A stretch of DNA of 64,000 nt from Crotalaria pallida (GCA_037953625.1 CM075652.1:149792597-149856596); one strand, 5' to 3'; shown: positions 46,321 through 56,977, counted from the first letter of the stretch. Notes: generated by a model not told the origin, from the sequence alone. A program made the numbers and translations.

Positions 46321-47602
46321 GAGCATCCACACCCGTGAACGGGTTTTTTGTCTCTAAATGGACCCCACACATTATTTTATTATTCTTCACACTTTCCTAC
46401 ACTTTTAGGGACAAACACATATTTACTCCACATCCATAAACTCACTTTTGTCCTTAAAATGGGGACCCACACACTACCCCACACTCTTAATATTTTACAA
46501 TAAATCAAAATCATCATCAACTAACTATATTTTTCCCACCAAAATCATAACTGTAATTTAAAATGTTCTATATTATTATATTTTATTTATTTTCGCCCTA
46601 AATAAATACCATAATAAACTTAAATGCAATATAATTGAAGAGAAATAGAAAAAATAAAATACATCAAAGATTCAAAAAATAAAAAATAAATAAAATATGT
46701 CACACCATACAGAAAATAAGTAAAATAAAAATACATAAAATAAATCACACAAAAAAAAAAGTAAATAGAATGAAAATAAAAAAATAGAAACACACACTCG
46801 TACAAATTGAAACACACACACACAAATTGAAAACACACATACTCGTATACCAAACAAAAAAACACACACTCTCTCTCATATGAAACAGACACACACAAAC
46901 CCTCCCAATTGAACATGGTGCTCTACTGCTCTCTCTCTTTCCTTCTCGCAAACCCTCTCTCTATACTCTCTCTCTCCCTCTCTCCCTCCATCCACCGTCG
47001 ACCTCCCTCCGACGTCGATTTCAAACTCAACACACACGATCTTCCTCCTGATTCGATCTCAACCGCCGCTCAACCGCCACGATCTCCCTCCACCGGCGTC
47101 GATCTTCGATCTAACCCCCACCGCGTTCAATCCAGCAACCACGATCCACGATCCAACAGCCCCTTCACAATCCACCACTCTCCCTCCACCGCCGATCTGG
47201 TTTTTTGTTTTCTTTTCCTTTTTTTTTTTCTATTTCACTTGCTATAGATTTTTTATACTAGTTTTATTTTTATTTCTGTAATTTCATATTTTTTTTATGA
47301 TGATGAGTTTATGTGTATTTTCGGTTGTTGATGATTTTTTTTTTGCTGATGAATAATTTTTGGTGTTGATGAGTAATTTTTTGGTTTCATTTTTGTTTAC
47401 CGTTTCTCACTCTCCCTCGTTTTTTTGCTGTTGATCGTTGCCCTTTCTCTCTCCTTGCCCCCACCATTCTGACACTTTCATTGTTGCTAATTAGAGACAC
47501 TATCTAATTAGAGACAATGAGGCTTCTCTCCACACCGGTAAAAATTTAGGGACAGTCCCTAAAATTTTAGAGACAAAGAAAAAGTTACCGGTGTGGATGC
47601 TC
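46321..47602. mobile_element. PIF/Harbinger-type element with TAA TSD
   Basis: Begins GAGCATCCACACCCGTGAAC and ends GTTACCGGTGTGGATGCTC, flanked by TAA on both sides (46318-46320, 47603-47605). A 3-bp TAA/TTA target and GAGCATCC-type ends are typical of Tourist/Harbinger elements. The 1282-bp interior has no transposase. It includes (CA)n and CT-rich leader-like DNA and a CCACCG-rich frame (46909-47247) that looks like a copied 5' leader of a gene. Confidence 0.7.
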
Positions 47603-47736
47603 TAATGTCTATCTCTTCTAGACTCGTTCATATCTCAATATATAGACATTTTAGCAGGGGTGTAATGGACTAATGTCTATCTCTTCTAGACTCGTCCATA
47701 TCTCAATATATAGACATTTTAGCACGGGTGTAATGG
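47602..47736. repeat. 68-bp direct duplication at the Harbinger element border
   Basis: CTAATGTCTATCTCTTCTAG...GGGTGTAATGG is present twice in tandem (47602-47669, 47670-47736) with a few substitutions. Confidence 0.8.
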
Positions 47737-47944
47737 GCTCGGTTTTGAGGAGGCTAAATAACCAACCCAATTAAAATAGATTGGATTGGGTTGAGTTATT
47801 TCATATTTGAGTGTCAAAACCTAATTAACCCAACCCATAAATATTTGGGTTGGGTTGAATCGGATGTTTGGTCTCTTTATTCTCATTTTCTAAAAAAAAA
47901 AATATATTAAAAAATAAAAAATACAACAAAAATCACATGAATAA

Positions 47945-48259
47945 GGTAAAACTACAAAATTGGTCCCTTAAATTATTTTTAGGTTAAAAATCAGTCCCTT
48001 AAGTTTTTTGTTTAAAATAAGTCAGGTAAGTTGTTGCCATCCAACAAATTAGTCATTTCCGTTAATTTTTTCAATTAAGTGACACGTGACCATAAAAAAT
48101 TAAAAAAAAAATCATTAGACCATTTTTTTTAAACATGTGGCATCATTAGTTGAGTGACACATGTCACTTGATGGAAAGGACGAATTTGTTAAACAAAAAA
48201 CTTAAGGGACTGATTTGCAACCTAAAAATAACTTAAGGGATCAATCTAGTAGTTTTGCC
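47945..48259. mobile_element. Long-TIR nonautonomous element, GGTCCCTTAA family
   Basis: Left arm GGTAAAACTACAAAATTGGT and CCCTTAAATTATTTTTAGGT, mirrored by ACCTAAAAATAACTTAAGGG and TCTAGTAGTTTTGCC. Inner AGTGACACGTGACC / GAGTGACACATGTCAC. It lies inside a GGGTTGGGTTGA-rich region (47750-48540) that may be a further, older element. Confidence 0.6.
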
Positions 48260-48627
48260 AACAAGTAATTAAATATTATCCATATAAATCAAGTTGTTCA
48301 CATACAATAATATAATATCTTTTAGTATAAGTCATGAATTAAATGGTTGAAATATATGATAAATAAAAGTAGTTTATGCAAGATTGGGTTGATCGGATTT
48401 TTTAAAAGGCAAATCCGTAACTCACCCCATATTTGATTGAATGGTTTCAGAAAAAAATTTATCCAAACCATTAAATCGACCGAAACTCACCAAATATGAA
48501 TTAGGTTAGTTTAATTCGAATACATTTTAGGTGACAAAGCAAGAGATTCGTATTCATATGAACCGGAATTCAAAGAAAAAATTTCTCATTAATTTATGAG
48601 TATGGGGGGTAATGATAAGACTTCACC

Positions 48628-48631
<4 letters not shown>
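48260..48631. other. Intergenic
   Basis: Right part of a region with AACCCAACCC / GGGTTGGGTT motifs. No gene. Confidence 0.35.

Positions 48632-48664
<33 letters not shown>
48632..48664. repeat. (AT)n microsatellite
   Basis: About 16 uninterrupted AT units. Confidence 0.9.
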
Positions 48665-48667
<3 letters not shown>

Positions 48668-48774
48668 TAGATAGGAGGACACACGATAAAATACACTCTT
48701 ATACCACTTATCCCAAATATCTAAAAATAATAAATATTATCTAAAAAGCCCGCTCTTCCCACCCCCTCCTACCT

Positions 48775-49210
48775 ATAAAGAATGAAACTTATATAATCTT
48801 CTAATGGAGTAGTTCGGGAAACGATAAGCAGGATGCATATGTGGGTGTTTTAAGATTGAAACTTTTTAATCTTCTATGCATATGTGGGTTTATAAAGATT
48901 AAAACTTGTATAATCTTCTATGCATATGTGTGGGTTTATAGAGAATGAAACTTTAATAATCTTCCAGTGGAGAGAAGTCGTTCGGGAACCAATAAGGAAC
49001 AAGGAATGACACTGAATGCAAATGTGGGCTTATAAAGAATAAAACTTTCATAATCTTCTTCTAATGGAGTCGTTCGGGAAACAATAAGCTATAATGAATG
49101 ACACTGAAAGATTGAAACTTTAATAATCTTCTATGCATATATATGTGGGTTAACAAAGATTGAAACTTTTATAATCTTCTAATGGAAACAATAAGCAATA
49201 AGGAAAACCA
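48775..49210. repeat. Minisatellite, GAAACTTTTATAATCTTCT units
   Basis: Imperfect units of about 45-55 bp containing ATGCATATGTGGGTTTATAA, AGATTGAAACTT and TAATCTTCTAATGG, seven or eight times. Some units also share GGAGTCGTTCGGGAAACAAT. Confidence 0.7.
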
Positions 49211-49250
49211 TACGTTGTCCCTTTTCATTTAAAAGCAGTTGTTGTGTTGT

Positions 49251-49560
49251 TCAGTTTGAGTATGGTGTAGAAAAATAAACAAGCAAGTAACAAAATAATA
49301 AACAAGCAAGTAAAGAGAGAGGATGAAGAAGGAGGATCTGTAGAAACAAAGAAAAAAGGAACCAACCTCGGTCTATGTGGATTGAAAGCATCAGTTGGAG
49401 GCAGCGGATCGCTCGCAGATCTGGTGCACGGAGAGCCATCAGATGCGGAAAGGAGAGGAGAGAGCCATAGATAGATTGAGAAGTTATCTGTGACTATCGT
49501 GGTGTGTGAGAGTTAGCGTGAGTAGGTTGTTAGTTGTTAGTTGTTAGTTGTTAGTACTAG
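49251..49560 (-). other. Possible 5' end of a - strand transcript
   Basis: On the - strand, leader-like DNA (ACACACCACGATAG, TATGGCTCTCTCCTCTCC) precedes a short coding-like stretch (MALRAPDLRAIRCLQLMLSI) that ends at HIDR with a GTTGGT donor-like site. No following exon is found because the minisatellite starts at once, so this may be a relic. Confidence 0.25.
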
Positions 49561-49915
49561 TAGTAGGGTACCAAACAGGGCAGCTCCGGGCTTAACCCGG
49601 TTTGAGCCCAACAATCCACACGGGATGAAGCCCATTTTGCCTGCTGTTGATTAGGAGTAAAAGAACACCTTTTATAGTTATTTTGTCTTTATTTATAAGC
49701 CATTTTTTCTTTTTTAAATTGTTAATTCTCAAATATTAATATACCACAAACTAAAGGAATAACTATGAAAAATTGAACCTAAAACTAAACTTGTCACTTT
49801 CTGCTACTTATATTGATGTCGTGATCTATACTCTTTTTTTTTTATTTAATTTTATTTTCATATTTTGGAGTTGATATGCACTTATCTATACATCTATACA
49901 TACATACATACATAC

Positions 49916-49970
<55 letters not shown>

Positions 49971-50331
49971 ACCATCTGTTTGCAATAATAACAGTTGAGT
50001 CAACATTCATGTTGTCCTAAATAGACTAGCACGAATTGATAGATGAGTGTAGCTAATGTCAAAGTTCATGTTAAATCTGTTGTGCTTGTGATTAATTCAT
50101 GATGTGAGCTAATAGAACAAAATTTGCAGAGTTCATTTATGTTAAGGGATTAATGTGTATGCCAAACCGTACCTTTAATTAGCATGTAAAGAACCTGTGA
50201 ATTTGTAAGGAGAAGTAATGATTACTTTGTTGATACTTATAGTTAATTTCATGTAATTGATTTTATCTAATTGCTTGGTTATGGCATTTTTATTTTTGCT
50301 TAGAACTTTGGAGGATTTCTTATATTCCCTT
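49561..50331. other. Intergenic, with long (AT)n at 49921-49968
   Basis: CATA and AT repeats run from 49893 to 49968. No gene. Confidence 0.5.
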
Positions 50332-50339
50332 CTCAATGG

Positions 50340-51402
50340 GGGTTTTTATTTTGTCACCCCAAGGTCTATGGATGCCACCCCATATGTATGAAATATACCT
50401 ATTATGTCCTTTTAAAAAAATAACTTTTAATACGGGTCGTAGCACTCACTTACGACATTTTAAAAAACTAAGTTTTAACACGGGTCGTAAACAGGTGTTA
50501 CGACCTAAGTTTTTTCACAAGTCGACTATAAAGTCGTAATACTCACATACGACTAAATAGTCGTGATAGTTGCATACGACCATATTTTCATTTTGCACGG
50601 CTACTTTGCAGAGAATTTAACAATGTACTGTTCACTTGTAATCAATGTAACCAATAGACCACTTCCATTATTTACATGGTACTGTTCACTTGTTCAACAC
50701 TATTTGCTCTAAGCATGTTAACATTCACTTTTTATTATAACCAGCTTCTAATGGACAGTGTTGTATCTTATTCTTGTCCATGACTCGAACTTATTAAAAT
50801 CAGATGAAAACAACTTCAAACAATCTTCAACAGTTTCATGAAAGGCGAATGCTTTCGAGAAAGTCCAAAAGCATCAGCATTAACAAATGTTTAAGGTAAG
50901 ACATACATACACCATCAGGACCACGAGCCATCAGAGCAAAGAATATGTTATTCAGTTTCTCCATCTTCTTAGCCTCTTGTGCTTGATCCGTCTTATACTT
51001 CAGACACTGGTCCAAAAGTCAAGAATTAATACAAATTTGAGCAGAGTATCTCTACTTTGCAGAGCAGAGGGAATTAGCATCTTACAAAATGAACCTAATA
51101 GAGATTTGGAAATTCATAGCCGTGCAAAATGAAAATATGGTCGTATGCAACTATCACGACTATTTAGTCGTATGTGAGTATTACGACTTTACGACTAAAT
51201 AGTCGTAACACTTGTTTACGACTTGTGAAAAAACTTAGGTCGTAACACCTGTTTACGACCCGTGTTAAAACTTAGTTTTTTAAAATGTCGTAAGTGAGTG
51301 TCACGACCCGTATTAAAAGTTGTTTTTTTAAAGGACATAATAGGTATATTTTATACATATGGGGTGACATCCATAGACCTTGGGGTGACAAAATAAAAAC
51401 CC
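50340..51402. mobile_element. 1063-bp long-TIR element with 8-bp TSD and captured exon
   Basis: Arms of about 270-290 bp: GGGTTTTTATTTTGTCACCC, AAGGTCTATGGATG, then ACGGGTCGT, CTTACGAC and GACTAAATAGTCGT repeats, then ATTTTGCACGGCTA. They are almost identical in inverted orientation except for a 24-bp indel (the right arm has an extra TTACGACTATTTAGTCGTAA-like segment). The exact TSD CTCAATGG lies at 50332-50339 and 51403-51410. Long arms suggest a Mutator-like element; the 8-bp TSD also permits hAT. There is no transposase. Confidence 0.85.
50925..51015 (-). pseudogene. Captured host exon with intron borders (Pack-type)
   Basis: On the - strand TTTTGGACCAG (acceptor) is followed by an open exon reading CLKYKTDQAQEAKKMEKLNN and on through IFFALMARGPD, then GTGTATGT (donor). 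Flanking bases look intronic. The residues look like a real, probably coiled-coil, protein segment. I do not recognise the source gene. It sits in the interior of the element at 50340-51402. Confidence 0.55.
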
Positions 51403-51410
51403 CTCAATGG

Positions 51411-51975
51411 TTATTGATTTTTTTGGGCCAACGTTTATATTTTTAAAGTTATGGGCTTATTATATATAGCGTTTTAATTTTCTAACCTCCTCTATTGATT
51501 TTTTAACCTTCCTTTATTTTTTTTTTCCAAATATACCCCTTTTTAATTTTTTTCTTTTTTCTTATCTTCTTCTTTTTCTTCCCTTTCACCCCCTTCTTTC
51601 TTTCTCCCCTTCTTTTTTTGTTCTTCTTATTTCTTTCCTTCTTTCTTTTTTTTTTTATCTTTCTCCCTCTCATTATCCTTCTTTCTCTTCACCTACACAC
51701 ACTCATACTCACTAACACTCACCCACGCACACACCCACTCATTCCCAGTCACATATTCAGTGTTTCAATTTTTTTTACGTGTAAAAAGTGTCATACGCCA
51801 ATGTCGAAGTGTACGAAAATATTCGTACGCCTCGATAGAGGCATAAGGCTTTTTTTTTTTTGCCCAGTACGCCACCCCATGGGCGTACGTGTAAAGTACA
51901 TGTGCGCCAGGGCCTTGACGTATTCAAAAAATCCTGAACTTTTTAAAATATATATTTTATATTGAAATCATGTCA
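51411..51975. other. CT-rich DNA and GGCGTACG palindromes
   Basis: Long pyrimidine tract at 51480-51690. Then palindromes GTACG...CGTAC and TACGCCACCCCATGGGCGTA (51810-51895). No gene. The 115-codon frame at 51618-51965 is low-complexity. Confidence 0.4.
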
Positions 51976-51981
51976 TCATAA

Positions 51982-52052
51982 GGTATAGTTGGCTTAGTGG
52001 TAGCTTGTGGCTACCTACCACAAGGTTCAAGGTTTGAATCCCGTATACCACA
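51982..52052 (+). other. tRNA-like sequence
   Basis: GGTATA pairs with TATACC at the far end like an acceptor stem, followed by a trailing ACA. Within are an A-box-like GGCTTAGTGGTAGC, a hairpin GTGG-CTACCTA-CCAC in the anticodon position, and a B-box-like GGTTTGAATCC. The T stem is poor, so it is probably a tRNA-derived repeat and not a working tRNA. Confidence 0.45.
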
Positions 52053-52099
52053 GCCGAATTTTAATTTTCTGTTTAAACTGTTAAAAGCATTAAAAAAAA

Positions 52100-52185
52100 C
52101 TAGAATGACAATCAATAGAATTGAACCCGCGACATAAGGGTAAGGCAACAATCCCTTTACCACTAAGCCAATGTATGTTTTCTTA
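52100..52185 (-). other. Second tRNA-like sequence, inverted
   Basis: On the - strand CATTGGCTTAGTGGTAAAGG (A box) and GTCGCGGGTTCAATTC (B box) occur at tRNA spacing. It faces the similar unit at 51982-52052 at a distance of about 50 bp. Confidence 0.4.
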
Positions 52186-52229
52186 TAAATTTAAGCAAAT
52201 TATTGAACTAGATGATGCTTGCACAGCAG

Positions 52230-52600
52230 ATGACCAAGTGTGACCCGAGCTTGTGTTAAAGATTTACATCCGAGCTTGGACCGAGCTTTATATTCGAACT
52301 TGAGTTGAAGATTGACATCCGAGCTTGTGCCGAGCTTTATGTACTAACTTGAGTTGAAGATTGTCATCCGAGTTTGGGCCGAGCTTTATGTACGAACTTG
52401 AGTTGAAGGTTGATATTCGAGCTTGGGCCGAGCTTTGCATTTGAGCTTGAACTGAAATTTGAGATCCGAGCTTTAGCCGAGCTTGATATTCAATCTTGAA
52501 CTGAAGTTTGTAAACCGAGCTTTAGCCGAGCTTGATTATTTGATGCTTGAGATCCGAGCTTTAGTTCGACCTTGATATCCTAGCTTGTGCTCCATGTTGC
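52230..52600. repeat. CGAGCTT minisatellite, ~60-bp units
   Basis: Units of about 60-64 bp: CCGAGCTTGGGCCGAGCTTT, AT, TACGAACTTGAGTTGAAG, ATTGACAT. Six or more copies, progressively diverged. The heptamer CGAGCTT recurs roughly every 30 bases. Confidence 0.75.
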
Positions 52601-53070
52601 TTCCTCAGCAAAGACCTGAGCAACTTCTGCCGTAGACATCTAAGCGTCTTCCGCAGCACTCGACTGAGCAATTTTCGATCTGAGCTTCTGACTTGCTATT
52701 TGTTGCTGGTTGGACAACTAGCTTGTCTGAAGCAAACAGGCTGAGCATAATCCGAAGGCTGAGCATAATCCGAGCTTGCACCTGAGCTTCTGACTTACTG
52801 CTGGTTCGACTTCAAATGGCTGAGCATAATCCGAACATCTTTCGAACTTGCACCTGAGCTTCAAATAACTCTCCCGATGGGTATTCGGACTTGCCCCTTA
52901 GCTTCAACTTGCACCCGAGCATCTGAGCCTCTGCCGAGCTTGTTCTTGAGCTTCTGACTTGCTGTTGGTTCGACTATAGTGGTTGAGCATCTTCCGAGCA
53001 TCTTACGAACTGAGCTTCTTGCTGCTGGTTCGAAACTTGCGTTAAACATCTGAGTCTACCACCCACATTT
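52600..53070. repeat. Diverged continuation of the CGAGCTT repeat
   Basis: Shorter recurring pieces (GGCTGAGCATAATCCGA, CTTGCACCTGAGCTTC, TGACTTGCTGCTGGTTCGAC), several copies each. The reverse frame at 52861-53049 is a by-product of the repeat. Confidence 0.55.
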
Positions 53071-53497
53071 TCGCTTGAGTAAAACATACAGTATGATGGG
53101 AACTAGCATACTCGAAATTCGGGTTGTTGTTGTTTACTCGTTACGCAATACGACTTCATTCACGCAATTTGTCTTCATCAAAACTAAGCATTCATTGCTG
53201 ATTCTACATAAGTATGTAATAAGTAATAAGTAAATATGCATTATTAGATTACATACCTATGAATCTCCGAATGATTTGAAATTTGGTACGTATGATCATC
53301 ATGATAATAACATATAATTCAACGATTGGATTGAAAAATTTCATAATATATAAAAAGTTATGTCAAAGTATAAGTGACCAAGTTTTACACCCCATATCAA
53401 CGGATCCTAACTCTAAAAAATTTGCAAAAAATCAATCTTGACTTATACAATCATTTTTTAAAAAATAAATAAAATACAGATCAATATTTTTTTTCTC

Positions 53498-54190
53498 AAG
53501 AACATCTTCCAAAGTGATATTAGTGAACGGAGAGGCTCGGCCTTCTCTCTTCCTCAGCCTTCTTCTCTTCTCTTCTCCGTTTTCCTCTCTTCTGTCATAG
53601 CGGTAGAAGGTTAAATATCTGGGTTTTTTTGAAAGATTCTCCCTCCCCTTTCTTTGGTTGGTGTGTGGGTTTTTTTCTCTCCCAGTTATATCTGGGTTAA
53701 ATAAATAAATCTTGCCTTTGTGCAAGTGGTGTGGTTTTTCTTGTCCCAGTTTCATCTGAGTTTTGTTTTTTTGTGTGTTTGAGTGTGGGAAGGCTTTTTG
53801 TTTGTCCAGATCTGATGACCTTCCTATCTTCTCCAATAACTAGAAGACTGATATTTGGGACAACTTTTCCCTTCCAGATCTCTGTCTTCTCCTCTGTCCA
53901 GTGGCTCTACCTCCTCATATATGAGATTCTTTGTCGCCGAACTATGCTTACTTCCGGCATTGATGAGATAGTTATCTTGGAAATAAAGACGGTAGAATCT
54001 CTTGTTAGAGTTCGAAGCTGGATGTTGATGATGATCCTGATCCACAGAGAGTTTGCTGTTATGGCCGAGTATCTAGTTTTTTTTAGCAATTTTTATTGTA
54101 TGGAAAATTTGTGTTTTGTTATTGTTCTACTGGATCTACTTGTACTATTTTCTGTTATGGAATGAATTACATATTTTCCATTCAAAAAAA
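53498..54190 (+). mobile_element. Poly(A) retroposon with ~15-bp TSD
   Basis: A 690-bp insert ends in a poly(A) run (54184-54192). It is bordered by matching target copies AATATTTTTTTTCTCAA (53483-53499) and AATATTTTTTCTCAA (54191-54205). Poly(A) plus a 15-17-bp TSD is the LINE-mobilised signature. The left half is CT-rich like a gene leader. The + frame at 53731-54165 (144 codons) is mostly hydrophobic and unrecognised. It could be a truncated LINE or a retrocopied transcript. Confidence 0.65.
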
Positions 54191-54205
54191 AATATTTTTT
54201 CTCAA

Positions 54206-54931
54206 AATATTCCAACACCATGAATGAATTGTATCTCAACATTTATCTAATCATTTTCGTAAAAAAACCAATCATCACATACAAACACGGAAAAAAAGCC
54301 AAGATTATCGATATTAAAATTCTAATCCCGTTATTGAATTATGTCTCCAAATGTATGCAATCAAAATTATCCAAAAAAATCAACTTAGGTTTAAATAACC
54401 GTTATCAATCTAGAAAATACAAAGATTATATCTCTTAAGATTCCAACTCATAAATGAAATTCAAGTACTATAAAAAGAGATAATATTTATACACAGATTA
54501 TGTAAATTTTTTTATATTATCCATAAATCATTAATAGTTCATTTACATTAATTTTACTTAAAAGTTCCATAAATGCACATGAAGGATTGATGATATGCTG
54601 AAAATGTAAAAAAACATTTACACGACAACATATTCTCTCTCTAATGAATACGAGTTATACAAACTTTTGATTTTTCTTTTTTTAACGATAACATAATAAT
54701 AGTTCTAGCTTTTTCCATAATTTACAGGGAGTGATGAAAACCACATATTTACACCAAAAAAATGTTCAACAAAAAATATATTTTGCTTTGGTTTACGGTA
54801 CCTTTATATCTTTGTAATAAAAATACAAATAATAATGCATCCCATTTATGTTAGTTTTTTTTTAATCACCCGAAAAACATTTACATTAGTTAACTCATTA
54901 TCTTTTTTATTATCACTAGCGTCTCGATAGG
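54206..54931. other. Intergenic AT-rich DNA
   Basis: No gene. Short poly(A) and poly(T) tracts only. Confidence 0.4.
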
Positions 54932-54936
54932 TACTC

Positions 54937-56972
54937 TGTAACACCTACACTTTCCTACCCTTAATTATCCTTTATTAAAATAGTGAATTTAAAATTTTCG
55001 TTTTAAATATTAGAAATCTTCCGTCAAACGGACGGAGTTTTGTTTGTTTTTCGGACTTTCCAAAATATTATAATTTCCTGCAACCTGATAAACACAATAA
55101 TATATCACAAAATAAGCAATAAGCCAGCAGGGCTATCAGCATATATTACATTAGCAGTGTATCAATTTTCAGAGTATGCAACATCAAAACAAGTTGTGGA
55201 AATGATTATTTTTCCAAAATACTCCTTTAACCAAGAAGTTGTCCTGGGCCTGTCTAAAACTATTTACATATATACATCAAAACAAGATAATCACATCATC
55301 ATCAAAACAAAGGCCCAAGACATTGCTATGCCCTCCTAATATACCCCTACTCTCCCTGTAAGGGTGAGTAATCCTGCTCGGTCAGCCCATGTGTAAGTTC
55401 CGCCTCAGTACCTGAAAAATTAATAAGGAGGTGAGCAATACACATAAATTAGGAATAGCAGTTTCTGATATGATATAATAACAATTAAGCCAAACACAAG
55501 CAGCACATATATTGCATATTATTACCTCAAAATGAGCTCAAAATGAGAAATAAAGAAAAACCTTGATTTGAGCTCTAGAACCTAGGAACCTTGAACTTCC
55601 TTACTCTTGCTTGCCACCTTAGGAGTGCCAATATCCAATGTTGATAAATGACCCTATTATGAGTGTTATATGATGGAAGTTGGTTGCTCTTGTCTTGCTC
55701 TTATTTTAGAAGGCATAAGGTAGAGAGTTCTCCATTGATGAGGGTTTGAGAAATTCCAAGAGAATAGAAGAGAGGGAGAGACGTGAGTAGGCATGGCAAA
55801 AAAAACCAAACCCGCGGGCACCCGTCCGAACCCGACCCGTTATGATCGGGGAAAATCCGGTTTAATCGGGTATCGGGGCGGGGACGGGGAAAAACCGTTT
55901 TTTTAATCACGGGGCGGGGGCGGGTGTGGGAATTCTACTATCCGCCCCGCACCCGGCCCCAAAACTGACCCGCCCATATATATATATATAATATTATAAA
56001 ATATATAATTTATAATAAATTAATATATTTTTACTTTATATATATATATTATATTATATATTAAAATATATAATTTATAATAAATTAATATACTGGGCAA
56101 AAAAATTTATCAAGAAAAGTTGTTTAATTTTGAAAATAAATAAATAAATAAATTGACGGGTGCGGGTGCGATGCGGTTTTACCCGAACCCCGGCGGGGAC
56201 GGGGTTGGGTGGGTTTTTCTGATACCCGGCGGGGGGCGAGGGCGGAGACAATTTTGTTAGACGGGGGCGGGGGTGGGAAATGCATAATCCGCCCCCGCAC
56301 CTCCCCGTTGCCATGCCTAGACGTGAGGTTTAGAGGGAGAGAGGAAGTGAGTTTAACTCATTATTTGCTTGATAATGTTGAGTGTGATGAGTTTTGTGAT
56401 GATTTGAAAATCAAAGGAAGGGTACGGATGATGTTGCCTTGGAACCCCTAGAGTGAAACGAAAATTATGGAATGAGGGAAGTGAAGTGTGTTGCCTACTG
56501 ATTCTTGCATGAAGGGAAAAATTATGAGGTAGTGGAGTGGAGGCTTCTTAAGAAAGCCACCCATTTTGTGGCCAAAACGGTGCCACATGCACCGGACTCC
56601 GCCCCTTTTTTTTTTGTTTTTTTTTTCTGGACACCTACACTAGTCAATTAGTCTTAAGATTAATCGATTAATTCAATTAATTTTTCACTTCTTTTCTTTT
56701 TCTTCGCCTTTACGAATGTTGTATTTCTTCGCTACCCGTCGGATCTTGCTCAAATTTTGAGACAAGCTTCCTAAGGTCCTTAACTTAACATCCAACGGTG
56801 GAAATTATATTTGGAGACTTGGGCGGTATATTTATAATTTCCTAAATTAGGGTGTTCTTAAGATCAAAAATACTCCTAAATTCCTCTTAACTTAACTAAA
56901 ATCTACACTCTATAAATTCTAAGTTGATTTTCATAATACTTATACTTGGAAATTAAAATTGAGGATGTTATA
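54937..56972. mobile_element. Solo LTR of a Ty3/gypsy (Tekay-like) retrotransposon
   Basis: Starts TGTAACACCTACACTTTCC and ends GAGGATGTTATA. Plant chromovirus LTRs typically begin TGTAAC and end GGATGTTACA, so the final CA appears changed to TA. Identical 5-bp flanks TACTC (54932-54936 and 56973-56977) form the TSD. The CGTCAAACGGACGG motif near the start is common in such LTRs. No internal domain or second LTR is present, so this is a solo LTR of about 1.5 kb plus a 532-bp insert. Confidence 0.75.
55788..56319. mobile_element. hAT-type element, TAGGCATGGCAA ends, inside the solo LTR
   Basis: Begins TAGGCATGGCAA and ends TTGCCATGCCTA, a perfect 12-bp TIR, with the 8-bp TSD GACGTGAG at 55780-55787 and 56320-56327. 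GC-rich ends (GGGGCGGGG/CCCCGCCCC) enclose an AT-rich centre, the same design as 8195-8936. Confidence 0.88.
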
Positions 56973-56977
56973 TACTC

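Noticed and set aside
46620..46951. - strand frames rich in Phe, Tyr, Cys and Val
   Set aside because: Arise from (CA)n and A-rich repeat DNA inside a Harbinger-type element.
49251..49439. 62-codon frame as a membrane peptide
   Set aside because: The hydrophobic half is probably intron after a donor-like site. Only the first 25 or so residues look exonic.
51982..52052. Functional tRNA gene
   Set aside because: Acceptor and anticodon-like stems exist, but the T stem is poor and a similar inverted unit lies close by, favouring a repeat.
52230..53070. CRISPR-like array
   Set aside because: The repeats are long, degenerate and contiguous without unique spacers, and the host is a plant.
53432..54165. 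134-codon (-) and 144-codon (+) frames as genes
   Set aside because: Both lie largely within a TSD-flanked poly(A) retroposon, are antisense to each other and show no recognisable domain.
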